Assembly (NCBI RefSeq): GCF_000420785.1
Contig: NZ_ATVP01000006.1
Span: 102,552-166,551, forward strand
Source of the DNA: Streptococcus hyovaginalis DSM 12219
GTDB lineage: Bacteria > Bacillota > Bacilli > Lactobacillales > Streptococcaceae
Direction: 5' to 3'
Length of the DNA stretch: 64,000 bases
Each line of letters starts with the position of its first letter. Position 1 is the first letter of the stretch. Shown piece after piece: positions 25,188 to 32,404 of the stretch. The notes below the pieces were generated by a model that had not been told where the DNA came from, did no database searches, and saw nothing but the letters and a program-made list of their open reading frames with translations. Position numbers and translations under genes: made by a program.

Positions 25188-25503
25188 ACTCTTTTTCAGT
25201 TGTGGATAACTCTTTTTCTAACCTATCCTTGATATACTCAAAATAGCTATCTGTGATAGGGGTATCTTGAGCAAATACAAAAGTTTGTACACCGTGTTTC
25301 CCATCACTTTTTTTAACAACTCGTATATAACCTGTATTCTGTAACTCTCGGTATGCTTTTCTGTGGGCATCCCTACCATTGGTTGACCTTTTTTCAAGTT
25401 CGCCAACATAGATACGCCAGTCTGATTTATTGGCTAGTATCGTTGCAAGCAATCCCTTTGCCTGCAAGCTCAACCTATCATCTTGCAAAAAAGCATTGTT
25501 CAT
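25186..25503 (-). CDS. Phage replication initiator-like HTH protein, probably truncated
   Basis: A 105-aa protein with the winged-helix N-terminal domain of phage replication initiators: MNNAFLQDDRLSLQAKGLLA then LEKRSTNGRDAHRKAYRELQ and GYIRVVKK. Family members usually run past 200 residues; here the stop is followed in frame by coding-like repeats. In-frame codons just upstream of the ATG (ISFRNTHENYTS) match the usual N-terminal sequence but have no standard start, while a strong GGAGG at about 25560 leads to an ATG in a different frame. Both ends therefore look damaged. Replication may depend on the remaining domain or on host proteins. Confidence 0.6.
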   Translation of the reverse strand: MNNAFLQDDRLSLQAKGLLATILANKSDWRIYVGELEKRSTNGRDAHRKAYRELQNTGYIRVVKKSDGKHGVQTFVFAQDTPITDSYFEYIKDRLEKELSTTEKE

Positions 25504-25545
25504 TGAGGTATAGTTCTCATGCGTATTTCTGAAAGATATATTGCA

Positions 25546-25824
25546 TTATGCTAGTAACCTCCAATTCTCTTTGACCCATTCACGAACGGCATCCCTTGGA
25601 TAGCGTGGGTGTTTACCTCTTTCAGCAATTTTTGGAAAACCTGGCAAGTTGGTCACTTCTTGGAACTTATCATCGTTGTAAATCCCCAGCAACTTCTTGC
25701 ACTGTTTGCCATTGAGTACCAATGGTAGTGCCATTTCAATATCAAATACCTCAAACACTTCTATCAACCGTGCTTTGAGCTGACTTATAAATCGTGAAAT
25801 GAGGCTTTCAGCAATGTCATCCAT
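25546..25824 (-). CDS. Excisionase-like / MerR-type winged-helix phage protein
   Basis: A 92-aa protein from ATG 25824 (AGAAAGGG upstream). The C-terminal half (PLVLNGKQCKKLLGIYNDDK ... RYPRDAVREWVKENW) resembles the small winged-helix DNA-binding domains of excisionases and related phage regulators. It is located between the replication and the control genes. Whether it assists excision or controls replication genes is open. The ORF extension to 25866 has no ribosome site. Confidence 0.65.
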   Translation of the reverse strand: MDDIAESLISRFISQLKARLIEVFEVFDIEMALPLVLNGKQCKKLLGIYNDDKFQEVTNLPGFPKIAERGKHPRYPRDAVREWVKENWRLLA

Positions 25825-26053
25825 AATGTCCCTTTCTAGCCATAGCCAAAACCATAAGCGTATCATATAGACTAAGCCCGACTAGGCTGTTAATCAATAC
25901 CTCGCTTAATGGGTGAAACTTCCGTTGCCAATTTGCTAATAAAAGTTCTTGAATATCATCTAAATCATTCATTTTTATGGTATAATTGAGTAAATAATTT
26001 TTAGCAAGTACCTTACGGGTTGCCGCCCTAGGTGCTTTTTTTGATTCACTCAA
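25817..26053 (-). CDS. Small phage protein with probable TTG start
   Basis: A 78-aa protein (MSESKKAPRAATRKVLAKNY...). AGGAGG lies six bases before TTG 26053, so a non-ATG start is favoured; the next in-frame ATG (MNDLDDIQEL) has no ribosome site. The N-terminus is basic, the rest helical. The stop overlaps the excisionase-like gene by 8 bp. Function unknown. Confidence 0.6.
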   Translation of the reverse strand: MSESKKAPRAATRKVLAKNYLLNYTIKMNDLDDIQELLLANWQRKFHPLSEVLINSLVGLSLYDTLMVLAMARKGHYG

Positions 26054-26067
26054 AAACAGCCTCCTAC

Positions 26068-26568
26068 CTAATTTTCTTTCATATTTTCCAAGATTCTTTC
26101 TTCAGCTACCAATCGTTCCTCATATAGTTTAAGAAATAGATTTTTAAATTCATTATAAATTTCTAATGAATGTTCGAACTCATCATCATCTAAATCCTTA
26201 ATTATTGATGCTCCCATAATCGCTAACGATAGGCCTCTAAGCAATTCTTGAACAGAAGATATATAGATCTTATGATGTACATAATTTTCAATTCCGCTTG
26301 AAAATCTACGTCTTGTATAGATATCATTTGGAACACTCAAGCCAAGACGTATCTCTTCTTTAGATGGTAAATCTGTAATTTGAGAAGAAAAACTACGACT
26401 TAGCAACTTAGAAATATTTGGAAATTGTTTGTTAACTTTCTCTATGTCAGAATGTGTAATATGAACATCTCTGTAATCTTTCTTTTTCCTTGGAAGAGTA
26501 TTTCTAGCAATCGCATCGGCAATCATCAACTCTAACTCCGTTCTTGAAATGGTAATTGTTTCCTCCAT
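26068..26568 (-). CDS. Phage early protein, unknown function
   Basis: A 166-aa charged helical protein (MEETITISRTELELMIADAI...). Two ATGs lie in tandem (26571 and 26568); AGGAGG is at better spacing for the second. It is the second gene from the lytic promoter, after the Cro-like gene. The central part SVPNDIYTRRRFSSGIENYV and a C-terminal coiled segment are seen. No family recognised. Confidence 0.65.
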   Translation of the reverse strand: MEETITISRTELELMIADAIARNTLPRKKKDYRDVHITHSDIEKVNKQFPNISKLLSRSFSSQITDLPSKEEIRLGLSVPNDIYTRRRFSSGIENYVHHKIYISSVQELLRGLSLAIMGASIIKDLDDDEFEHSLEIYNEFKNLFLKLYEERLVAEERILENMKEN

Positions 26569-26578
26569 CATTAACCTC

Positions 26579-26770
26579 CTACCTAATCTTAAAATCTTCA
26601 ATCACACGAGCAATGAAACGATTTGCCTGTGGATTTTTTAGTTTGCCATTTAAAATATTTGTGACATCCTGACGCACCATTCCATACTGGACAGCAAGCG
26701 TCGTTAACGTAATGTTGTTTTCATTCAGAAAATCTAAAATTTTTTGCCGTCCATTATTTGTATCTGGCAT
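26579..26770 (-). CDS. cro: Cro-like phage repressor
   Basis: A 63-aa protein consisting of little more than a helix-turn-helix (LAVQYGMVRQDVTNILNGKL). It is the first gene on the leftward (lytic) transcript, opposite the CI-type repressor, the classic place for Cro. AGGGGG lies eight bases before ATG 26770. It probably binds the TTTTAGA-N6-TCTAAAA operators in the adjoining control region. Confidence 0.78.
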   Translation of the reverse strand: MPDTNNGRQKILDFLNENNITLTTLAVQYGMVRQDVTNILNGKLKNPQANRFIARVIEDFKIR

Positions 26771-26830
26771 AATTTATCCCCCTTCTTTTAAAATGTAAGT
26801 GAAAGAGTTAGAAATGTTTTTATAAAACAC

Positions 26831-26859
26831 TTGACTTATTTTAGAATTAGATCTAAAAT
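26831..26859 (+). promoter_or_regulatory. Strong plus-strand promoter with embedded operator (toward CI gene)
   Basis: TTGACT (26831-26836), 17 bp, TAAAAT (26854-26859). The palindrome TTTTAGA-ATTAGA-TCTAAAA (26839-26858) covers the spacer and -10. Transcription from here would run rightward through about 215 nt of leader to the repressor gene. Confidence 0.75.
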
Positions 26860-27041
26860 AAAAACATAATAAAAACAACGTTTAGAACTCTTCTAATCAT
26901 TTAAAAATACAGTTTGGCGACCGTGTTATATTTAATTTTTAGAATGTTTTTGACTTCGTTTTTTTTAACTCAATCATCTTACAAAAACTATTTTAGACTT
27001 AATTCTAAAATTTGTCAACACTTTTTGAATTAAATCTAAAT
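26839..27041. promoter_or_regulatory. Prophage operator array (four sites)
   Basis: Sites of the form TTTTAGA-N6-TCTAAAA: 26839-26858 (perfect arms), 26991-27010 (perfect arms), 27022-27041 (one mismatch per arm), plus a related site TTTAGA-N5-TCTAAT around 26881-26897. Expected targets of the CI-type and Cro-type proteins encoded on each side. Confidence 0.75.
26990..27018 (-). promoter_or_regulatory. Strong minus-strand promoter with embedded operator (toward Cro/early genes)
   Basis: On the minus strand TTGACA (27018-27013), 17 bp, TAAAAT (26995-26990). The perfect palindrome at 26991-27010 covers the spacer and -10, exactly as in the opposing promoter. Transcription would run leftward to the Cro-like gene with a leader of about 210 nt. 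Confidence 0.8.
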
Positions 27042-27077
27042 ATTTTTTGTCAATCTCTTAGAAAGGTTGATAATACA

Positions 27078-27443
27078 ATGTTTTCAACATTTGAAAAAAT
27101 AAAGGAATTATGCAAAAAGAAAGGGATTTCTCTAAATCAACTTGAAGATAAACTAGGTTTTAGTCAAAATTATATTTACAGTATGAAAAAGGGAAATCCT
27201 AAAGTAGAGAATTTGCAAAAAATCGCCGACTATTTCGGTGTTTCCACTGATTATCTACTTGGTAGAACAAACAACCCAAAGATTGCAACGGATGAGACTG
27301 CAATTGTAAATGGTCAAGTCATCGACTTGAGGAAAGCAGCGGCGAATACTATGTTATTTGATGGTAAGCCACTAAATGATGATGATATAGATTTCATCAC
27401 TGCTGTACTAACTGCCCATTTCAAAAACAAACAAAAGGACTGA
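27078..27443 (+). CDS. CI-type phage repressor (XRE HTH)
   Basis: A 121-aa protein with an N-terminal XRE domain (KIKELCKKKGISLNQLEDKL then FSQNYIYSMKKG and VSTDYLLGRT). The C-terminal 50 residues lack the LexA/CI autoprotease domain, so induction must work by another route, most likely cleavage by the ImmA-type protease encoded six bases downstream. ATG 27078 is used; an upstream TTG frame from 27012 has no ribosome site and overlaps operators. Confidence 0.85.
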   Translation: MFSTFEKIKELCKKKGISLNQLEDKLGFSQNYIYSMKKGNPKVENLQKIADYFGVSTDYLLGRTNNPKIATDETAIVNGQVIDLRKAAANTMLFDGKPLNDDDIDFITAVLTAHFKNKQKD

Positions 27444-27449
27444 TTATCT

Positions 27450-27836
27450 ATGACACTTGACGAACTCTGTGAAGAGTTTGGTGTTGAACTGTGTCTATTT
27501 GATGCCTCAAACTGGCATAGTTCAGGTTTTTACAATCCAGACACCAAAGTTCTAGCGGTTGATATAAATCTATCCGAACTAGAACAAAAGCAAGTTGCCC
27601 TACATGAGTTAGGGCATAAAGAACATTTTCCTAGCCAATATCGGATTTTTAGGGAACGATGTGAATTAGACGCAAATAGAAATATGATACATCACCTCAT
27701 GAAAGAAGAGTTGGCACTTACGGAAGACCGCACACAGTTCAATTACCTGGTTTTTATGGAGAAATACAAACTAAAAACCATGGCTGACGAGGCTATGGTC
27801 AAAGAAGAGTTTTATAATTTAGCGGATATAATTTAA
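27450..27836 (+). CDS. immA: ImmA/IrrE-type metallopeptidase
   Basis: A 128-aa protein with the zinc-protease motif HELGHKEHF (about residues 52-60, HExxH) and a downstream acidic helix (CELDANRNMIHHLMKEE). ImmA proteins of ICEBs1 and prophages cut their partner repressor after DNA damage. Gene order repressor-ImmA with a six-base gap matches those systems. The protein is compact, near the minimum size of the family, but the catalytic motif is intact. Confidence 0.88.
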   Translation: MTLDELCEEFGVELCLFDASNWHSSGFYNPDTKVLAVDINLSELEQKQVALHELGHKEHFPSQYRIFRERCELDANRNMIHHLMKEELALTEDRTQFNYLVFMEKYKLKTMADEAMVKEEFYNLADII

Positions 27837-27890
27837 CAATAATGTGCAATTGCTTGAAACACATTAAAAGCTAGTAAGAAAGGAAATGTT

Positions 27891-28454
27891 ATGAAAAAGA
27901 AACATTTTATTATTTTAGGTACAGCTGTACTTTTAGGAACAGCTTCTATTGCCCATGTTGATATTCCTTTTTCGCAACCACAAGCGGTTGTTTATGCAGC
28001 GACTAAAGAACAAAAGAATGCTGTTCGTTCTGCTAAAAGCTACGCTAAAACGATGCACATGTCTAAGCAAGGCATCTATGATCAATTGACATCAGAATTT
28101 GATAAATTTTCTGAAGAGGATGCTCAATATGCTGTTGATAACATTAAAGTTAACTATAAAAAGAATGCTTTGAAGTCAGCTAAAAGTTATTCTAAGACCA
28201 TGCATATGTCTAAGCAAGGCATCTACGACCAACTTATTTCGGATGCTGGTGATAAATTTACCGAAGAAGAAGCTCAGTACGCTGTTGACAAACTAAAGGT
28301 TGACTATAAAAAGAATGCCCTAAAATCAGCTAAAAGTTATCAAAAAAATATGGCTATGTCTACAGATGCCATTTACGATCAACTAATTTCTGAATATGGT
28401 GATAAATTTACCGAAGAAGAAGCACAATATGCTGTGGATAATTTAGACAAGTAA
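27891..28454 (+). CDS. Secreted Ltp-like protein, probable superinfection exclusion
   Basis: A 187-aa protein with an N-terminal signal sequence (residues about 1-30, HFIILGTAVLLGTASIAHVD) then three repeats of about 50 residues, each with KNALKSAKSYxKxMxMS and IYDQLxSExxDKFxEEEAQYAVD. These are Ltp-type HTH repeats, known from the TP-J34 superinfection-exclusion lipoprotein that blocks phage DNA entry. Unlike it, this protein has no cysteine at all, hence no lipobox; it should be released or held by the uncleaved signal. Its place between repressor genes and integrase suits expression in lysogens. Confidence 0.8.
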   Translation: MKKKHFIILGTAVLLGTASIAHVDIPFSQPQAVVYAATKEQKNAVRSAKSYAKTMHMSKQGIYDQLTSEFDKFSEEDAQYAVDNIKVNYKKNALKSAKSYSKTMHMSKQGIYDQLISDAGDKFTEEEAQYAVDKLKVDYKKNALKSAKSYQKNMAMSTDAIYDQLISEYGDKFTEEEAQYAVDNLDK

Positions 28455-28467
28455 AGTTTTTCAATTA

Positions 28468-28512
28468 TAAAAAAATCCCCACACTCTCCATCGCCAAACT
28501 TTGAGTGTGAGG
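28468..28512 (-). terminator. Hairpin between ltp-like gene and integrase
   Basis: A 10-bp stem with one mismatch (28477-28486 with 28503-28512) is followed by a T-rich run only when read leftward (28468-28475). It would stop antisense transcription from the integrase side; on the plus strand it lacks a U tract and may only weakly end the ltp-like transcript. Confidence 0.45.
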
Positions 28513-28589
28513 TATCTCGTGTAAGAAACAGCCATTAAATGGGCGGTTTTCTTGTACCCATTTTATCAAAAGAAAGGGGTAAAATCAAT

Positions 28590-29648
28590 ATGGCATATTT
28601 TAGAAAAAGAGAAAATGGCTGGGAATACCGTATCTCATATAAAGCCCCAGACGGCTCATATAAGCAAAAATCCAAGTCTGGGTATAGAACTAAAGCTGAG
28701 GCAGTTCAAGCAGCTTCACAAGCCGAAATAGAGCTATCAGAAGGTGTTATAGAAGATAAGAGTATCACACTTGCTGAATACTTTGAGAAATGGTACAAAA
28801 TCCATCGTGCTCCTGCGATTTCTGTCGGAACTATTAAACACTATGAAACTGCTACTTCTGCTATTATAAAATATTTTGCTAAAGCTAAATTGATTGATAT
28901 CACCCCATCTACTTACCAAGCCACTCTAAATGAAATGGGGAAACATTACCAGAAATCAACACTCAGACTTATCCACACCAAGATTAAATCCTGTGCAAAA
29001 TATGCAGTAATGGATAGATTGATAAAAGTAAACTTTGCTGACCTTGCAAAAGTTACATCTGAGGTAGAACCCAATCCCCTTGAAAAGAAATTCTTGACCC
29101 AAACCGAGTACCTAAACCTTATCAAGTACACTAAGGAAAATCCCTACCAGTACCGACAATTACAAATCTACCTTTTGGCAGTAACTGGGATGCGTGTTGG
29201 TGAGTCATTAGGTTTAACATGGGATGATATAGATTTCAAAAATCATCAGGTAAGCATCAATAAAACATGGGATATCTATTCTAAAAACGGGTTTGCTCCA
29301 ACAAAAAATCAACAATCTATCAGGACAGTGCCGATTGATAATGGTACAATAGAGCTACTACAAGATTATAAAGCCACTCATTGGCAACCAAATGAATTTA
29401 ATCGTCTGTTTCCAACCAAAACACAAACCTATTTAAACTCACGTTTAAAGACACTTGTTGGGCGACCTGTCCACATCCACTCATTGCGACATACCTATGT
29501 TAGTTATTTGCTAGCAAACGGCATTGAAGTTTTAACCATTTCAAAACTGATAGGACACAAAGACCCAACCGTTACACTGAATACCTATTCGCACCTACTA
29601 GCAGAAAAAGAGATGCTCGATTTTGACAAAATCAAAACACTTTTCTAA
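28590..29648 (+). CDS. int: Phage integrase (tyrosine recombinase)
   Basis: A 352-aa tyrosine recombinase starting MAYFRKRENGWEYRISYKAP (AP2-like arm-binding N-terminus), then a SAM-like core-binding domain, then the catalytic domain with the RKHRH-Y residues visible: Arg in TGMRVGESLGL, HSLRHTYVSYLLANG, and IGHKDPTVTLNTYSHL with the nucleophile Tyr. It is complete. ATG 28590 has an upstream AAAGGGG; the ORF could also open at 28539. It sits at the prophage edge, with the host gene cutC 58 bp away. Confidence 0.93.
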   Translation: MAYFRKRENGWEYRISYKAPDGSYKQKSKSGYRTKAEAVQAASQAEIELSEGVIEDKSITLAEYFEKWYKIHRAPAISVGTIKHYETATSAIIKYFAKAKLIDITPSTYQATLNEMGKHYQKSTLRLIHTKIKSCAKYAVMDRLIKVNFADLAKVTSEVEPNPLEKKFLTQTEYLNLIKYTKENPYQYRQLQIYLLAVTGMRVGESLGLTWDDIDFKNHQVSINKTWDIYSKNGFAPTKNQQSIRTVPIDNGTIELLQDYKATHWQPNEFNRLFPTKTQTYLNSRLKTLVGRPVHIHSLRHTYVSYLLANGIEVLTISKLIGHKDPTVTLNTYSHLLAEKEMLDFDKIKTLF

Positions 29649-29706
29649 AACTTTTGGGGCAGATTTGGGGCAAAATCTTGTAAATACGCTATATAAAGGG
29701 ATTAAA
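29649..29706. other. Prophage right boundary / putative attachment-site region
   Basis: The 58 bp between the integrase stop and cutC must hold the phage-host junction or lie next to it. A short direct repeat TTTGGGGCA occurs at about 29653 and 29664, possible recombinase sites. The core cannot be fixed because the other prophage end is outside the window. Confidence 0.4.
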
Positions 29707-30342
29707 ATGATTATTAAAGAATTTTGTGCCGAAAACTTAACTGCTTTACACTCCCTCTCTAGCCCTGACATCAGGCGTGTAGAACTCTGCGATAATCTTG
29801 CAGTAGGAGGCACTACCCCCTCTTATGGCGTTATTAAAGAAGCCAATCACTACCTACATGACAAAGAAATTTCAACAGCTGTGATGATCCGACCGCGTGG
29901 TGGAAATTTTATTTATAATGATCTAGAGTTGCGCGCTATGGAAGATGATATTTTGCAAGCCGTTGAACTAGGCAGTGATTCCCTTGTTTTAGGTGTATTG
30001 ACAGAGGATAACCAGTTAGATAGCGATGCTATTGAACAACTCCTTCCTGCCACTCAAGGCCTCCCCTTAGTGTTCCACATGGCTTTTGATCAAATCCCAA
30101 TAGATCAGCAATTTGAAGCGATAGACCAGTTGATTGCTTATGGCTTCACCCGCATCTTGACACATGGTCACCCTGATACCAAATCTGATATTTTCGAACA
30201 TGTTGACCACATCAAATCACTAATCGCCTATGCTGATAACCGCATCGAAATCATAATTGGCGGCGGGGTCACTACCAAAAATTATGAGGAGCTTTGTCGT
30301 CTTACAGGAGCTGCACAAGTCCATGGAACACAGCTTGTCTAG
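29707..30342 (+). CDS. cutC: CutC family protein
   Basis: A 211-aa TIM-barrel protein of the CutC family, named from copper homeostasis studies, with the true biochemical role unsettled. Typical phrases: RVELCDNLAVGGTTPSYGVI near the N-terminus, IRPRGGNFIYNDLELRAMED and VFHMAFDQIP, then GFTRILTHG and IIIGGGVTTKNYEEL. Length is normal for streptococci. AAAGGG precedes ATG 29707. The prophage lies directly upstream, so the native promoter region has been separated from the gene. Confidence 0.9.
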   Translation: MIIKEFCAENLTALHSLSSPDIRRVELCDNLAVGGTTPSYGVIKEANHYLHDKEISTAVMIRPRGGNFIYNDLELRAMEDDILQAVELGSDSLVLGVLTEDNQLDSDAIEQLLPATQGLPLVFHMAFDQIPIDQQFEAIDQLIAYGFTRILTHGHPDTKSDIFEHVDHIKSLIAYADNRIEIIIGGGVTTKNYEELCRLTGAAQVHGTQLV

Positions 30343-30550
30343 AGGACCTATCCAACTATAACAATCCCTTTCAACCACCTTATCACAAGATAGATAGGCG
30401 CTAGTTTTGAATTTCCATCTAGCAGAACTCTATCTCAGAAAGAGCACCACAGACGCAAAAGACTCACCTAATCTGATCACTGTTTCTATTAGCTAAAAGG
30501 AGCATTTGTCTCGCACCTTACGAAGCGAGACGGATAAAAATCACATCATA

Positions 30551-30597
30551 AAAACGCCTCACACCATGTTAGCCAAAGCCATGATGTGAGGCGTTTT
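30551..30597. terminator. Bidirectional terminator between cutC and glnB
   Basis: A perfect 13-bp stem AAAACGCCTCACA/TGTGAGGCGTTTT (30551-30563 with 30585-30597) with T tails on both strands. It serves the converging cutC and glnB transcripts. The remaining 30343-30550 shows no gene that I can support. Confidence 0.9.
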
Positions 30598-30630
30598 GGG
30601 TTTATACCTTATGTTATTTTAAGCATATCT

Positions 30631-30972
30631 CTAAATGGCATCACCGCCATGCTCACCTGTGCAAATACGAATAGCATCATCAATCGGCAGAATAAAAATT
30701 TTTCCATCTCCGACATCACCTGTTCGCACAACAGAAATAATCACATTAACTAAATCATCCACAGCATCATCTTTTACGACAATCTCAACCTTAACTTTGG
30801 CTAACATAGTTGGAGTTACTCTTTGCCCACGAACGATTTCCACAAGGCCTTTTTGATTCCCGTATCCTAATACTTGTGAAATCGTCATGCCTTTTGCAAA
30901 ACCCGATTGGGTTAAAGCCGTTTTCAAATCCTCTAGCTTCTCTGGTCGAATAATTGCTTCTACTTTTTTCAT
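30631..30972 (-). CDS. glnB: PII nitrogen regulatory protein
   Basis: A 113-aa PII protein ([20 protein letters not shown]). The B-loop [20 protein letters not shown] and C-loop [14 protein letters not shown] ending are intact, so ATP/ADP and 2-oxoglutarate binding is likely. The T-loop reads [17 protein letters not shown]; the Tyr uridylylated in enteric bacteria (RGAEY) is absent, as usual in Firmicutes. It lies 11 bp after amtB, whose channel PII normally plugs when nitrogen is plentiful. Confidence 0.93.
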   Translation of the reverse strand: MKKVEAIIRPEKLEDLKTALTQSGFAKGMTISQVLGYGNQKGLVEIVRGQRVTPTMLAKVKVEIVVKDDAVDDLVNVIISVVRTGDVGDGKIFILPIDDAIRICTGEHGGDAI

Positions 30973-30983
30973 AAACCGATCTC

Positions 30984-32231
30984 CTATGAATCTAACCCCA
31001 TAAAGGTTGGGTAAGCTGTTTCTCCATGTTCACTGTCATCAAGTCCAATAGCTTCTTCTCTATCTGAAACTCGAAGTGTCATGAAGTGACCAATCACTTT
31101 AATAATGCCAAAACTAACAAGGGCCGACCAAGCCACGGTAAAGACGATAGCCATTAAAATGACCAAAAGCAAACGAGGACTACCATAAATCAAACCAATA
31201 TTAACCTTATCAAGAGCCAGGTCGGGAGTCGTGAAAATTCCTGTTACAATTCCACCAAAAATTCCCCCAATACCATGGCAACCAAGCGCATCTAAAGCAT
31301 CATCATAGCCAAGCTTATGTTTGACAATGGCAATAGCATAAAAACATACTGGACTAACCATCAAGCCTATCAACAGAGCACTCCAGATCTAAACAAAACC
31401 CGCTCCAGGTGTAATGGCAACAAGACCCGCAACTAAACCTGTGGAAGCACCAACTAAAGAAGGTTTCCCATTTTCCCGATACTCTAGCAAGATCCAAGAA
31501 AACATAGCTGCTGCAGCAGAAAGGTGTGTCGTTACCATAGCATGAACTGCCAGAGCATCTGCAGCTAGGGCCGATCCCGCATTAAAGCCAAACCAACCAA
31601 ACCATAAAAGTCCTGCTCCTAACAGAACAAAAGGAACATTATGCGGGCGATATTCTAAGCGATCAAAATCACGACGCTTACCAATAACCAGAGCTAAAAC
31701 AAGTCCACTCACTCCAGAGGTAATGTGAACCACATCTCCTCCAGCAAAGTCAATGGTTCCCCATTGAGCCAAAAGTCCCTCATCCCACACCATATGCGCA
31801 AATGAGTAGTAAACCAATAGCAACCAAAATACAATAAAGATTAAAAGGGGGTTAAATCGCATTCTCCCTACCACAGATCCTGTCAAAATACCAATCGTAA
31901 TAATCGAAAACATCATTTGAAAGAGTGCAAACAAACTATCTGGAATAGCTAAATTCCTGGTACTCACTGAATCACTAACATTTGCAAAGAAAAGATGGTC
32001 CCAACCACCAATAAGACTACCATCCCCTGAAAAAGATAAAGAATAACCAACAGCAAACCACATGATAGTGGCAATACTAAGTGAGACAACAGCCATCATC
32101 ATGGTAGAAATAACATTTTTTCGTCTCTCAAGACCACCATAGAAGAAAGCTAAAGCCGGTGTCATAAGAAAAACCAATCCCGAACAAGCTAGGATAAAAG
32201 CAATACTAGAACTGTCAATTGTCATAACCAC
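30984..32231 (-). pseudogene. amtB: Ammonium transporter gene interrupted by one in-frame amber codon
   Basis: The frame from ATG 32231 encodes 280 residues of an Amt/Rh channel (FFYGGLERRKNVISTMMM, WFGWFGFNAGSALAAD, HLSAAAAMFSWI) and stops at TAG 31391-31389 after ITPGAGFV. The same frame then continues without another stop for 134 codons (IWSALLIGLMVSPVCFYAI ... LGYDDALDALGCHGIGGIFG) to 30984. The TAG stands where a serine-type codon is usual (GFVSxWSAL). So a single nonsense change separates the last three membrane helices from the rest. A TTG/ATG restart near 31373 is unlikely to give a channel. Confidence 0.88.
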
Positions 32232-32281
32232 ATCTCTTTTTCAAAAACCATATCATATAATGCAACATAAATAAAATGAGA

Positions 32282-32307
32282 TGTAAAGACATTATTTACA
32301 GAAAATT
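32282..32307. promoter_or_regulatory. Putative nitrogen/CodY control site upstream of amtB
   Basis: A perfect inverted repeat TGTAAA-N7-TTTACA (32282-32300) resembles a GlnR box but is two bases longer than the usual form. It overlaps TATTTACAGAAAATT (32293-32307), a CodY-like box with two mismatches. Confidence 0.4.
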
Positions 32308-32349
32308 CTGTACTTTTTCAACATGATGTGTTAGCTAAATTTTAACAAA

Positions 32350-32389
32350 AACCGCTATAAATACTCTAGATACAAGCTTTATAGCGGTT
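32350..32389 (-). terminator. Terminator after rsmI
   Basis: A 12-bp perfect stem AACCGCTATAAA/TTTATAGCGGTT (32350-32361 with 32378-32389) followed on the minus strand by TTTTTGTT. It ends the yabA-rsmI transcript. Confidence 0.8.
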
Positions 32390-32404
32390 CTGTTAACAAA
32401 CATA

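Noticed and set aside
30984..31373. 129-aa 'second' ammonium transporter gene
   Set aside because: It is the in-frame continuation of amtB after an amber codon, with no ribosome site of its own.
32282..32300. GlnR box for amtB
   Set aside because: The inverted repeat is 19 bp rather than the 17-bp TGTNA-N7-TNACA form, so I list it only as a possible control site.
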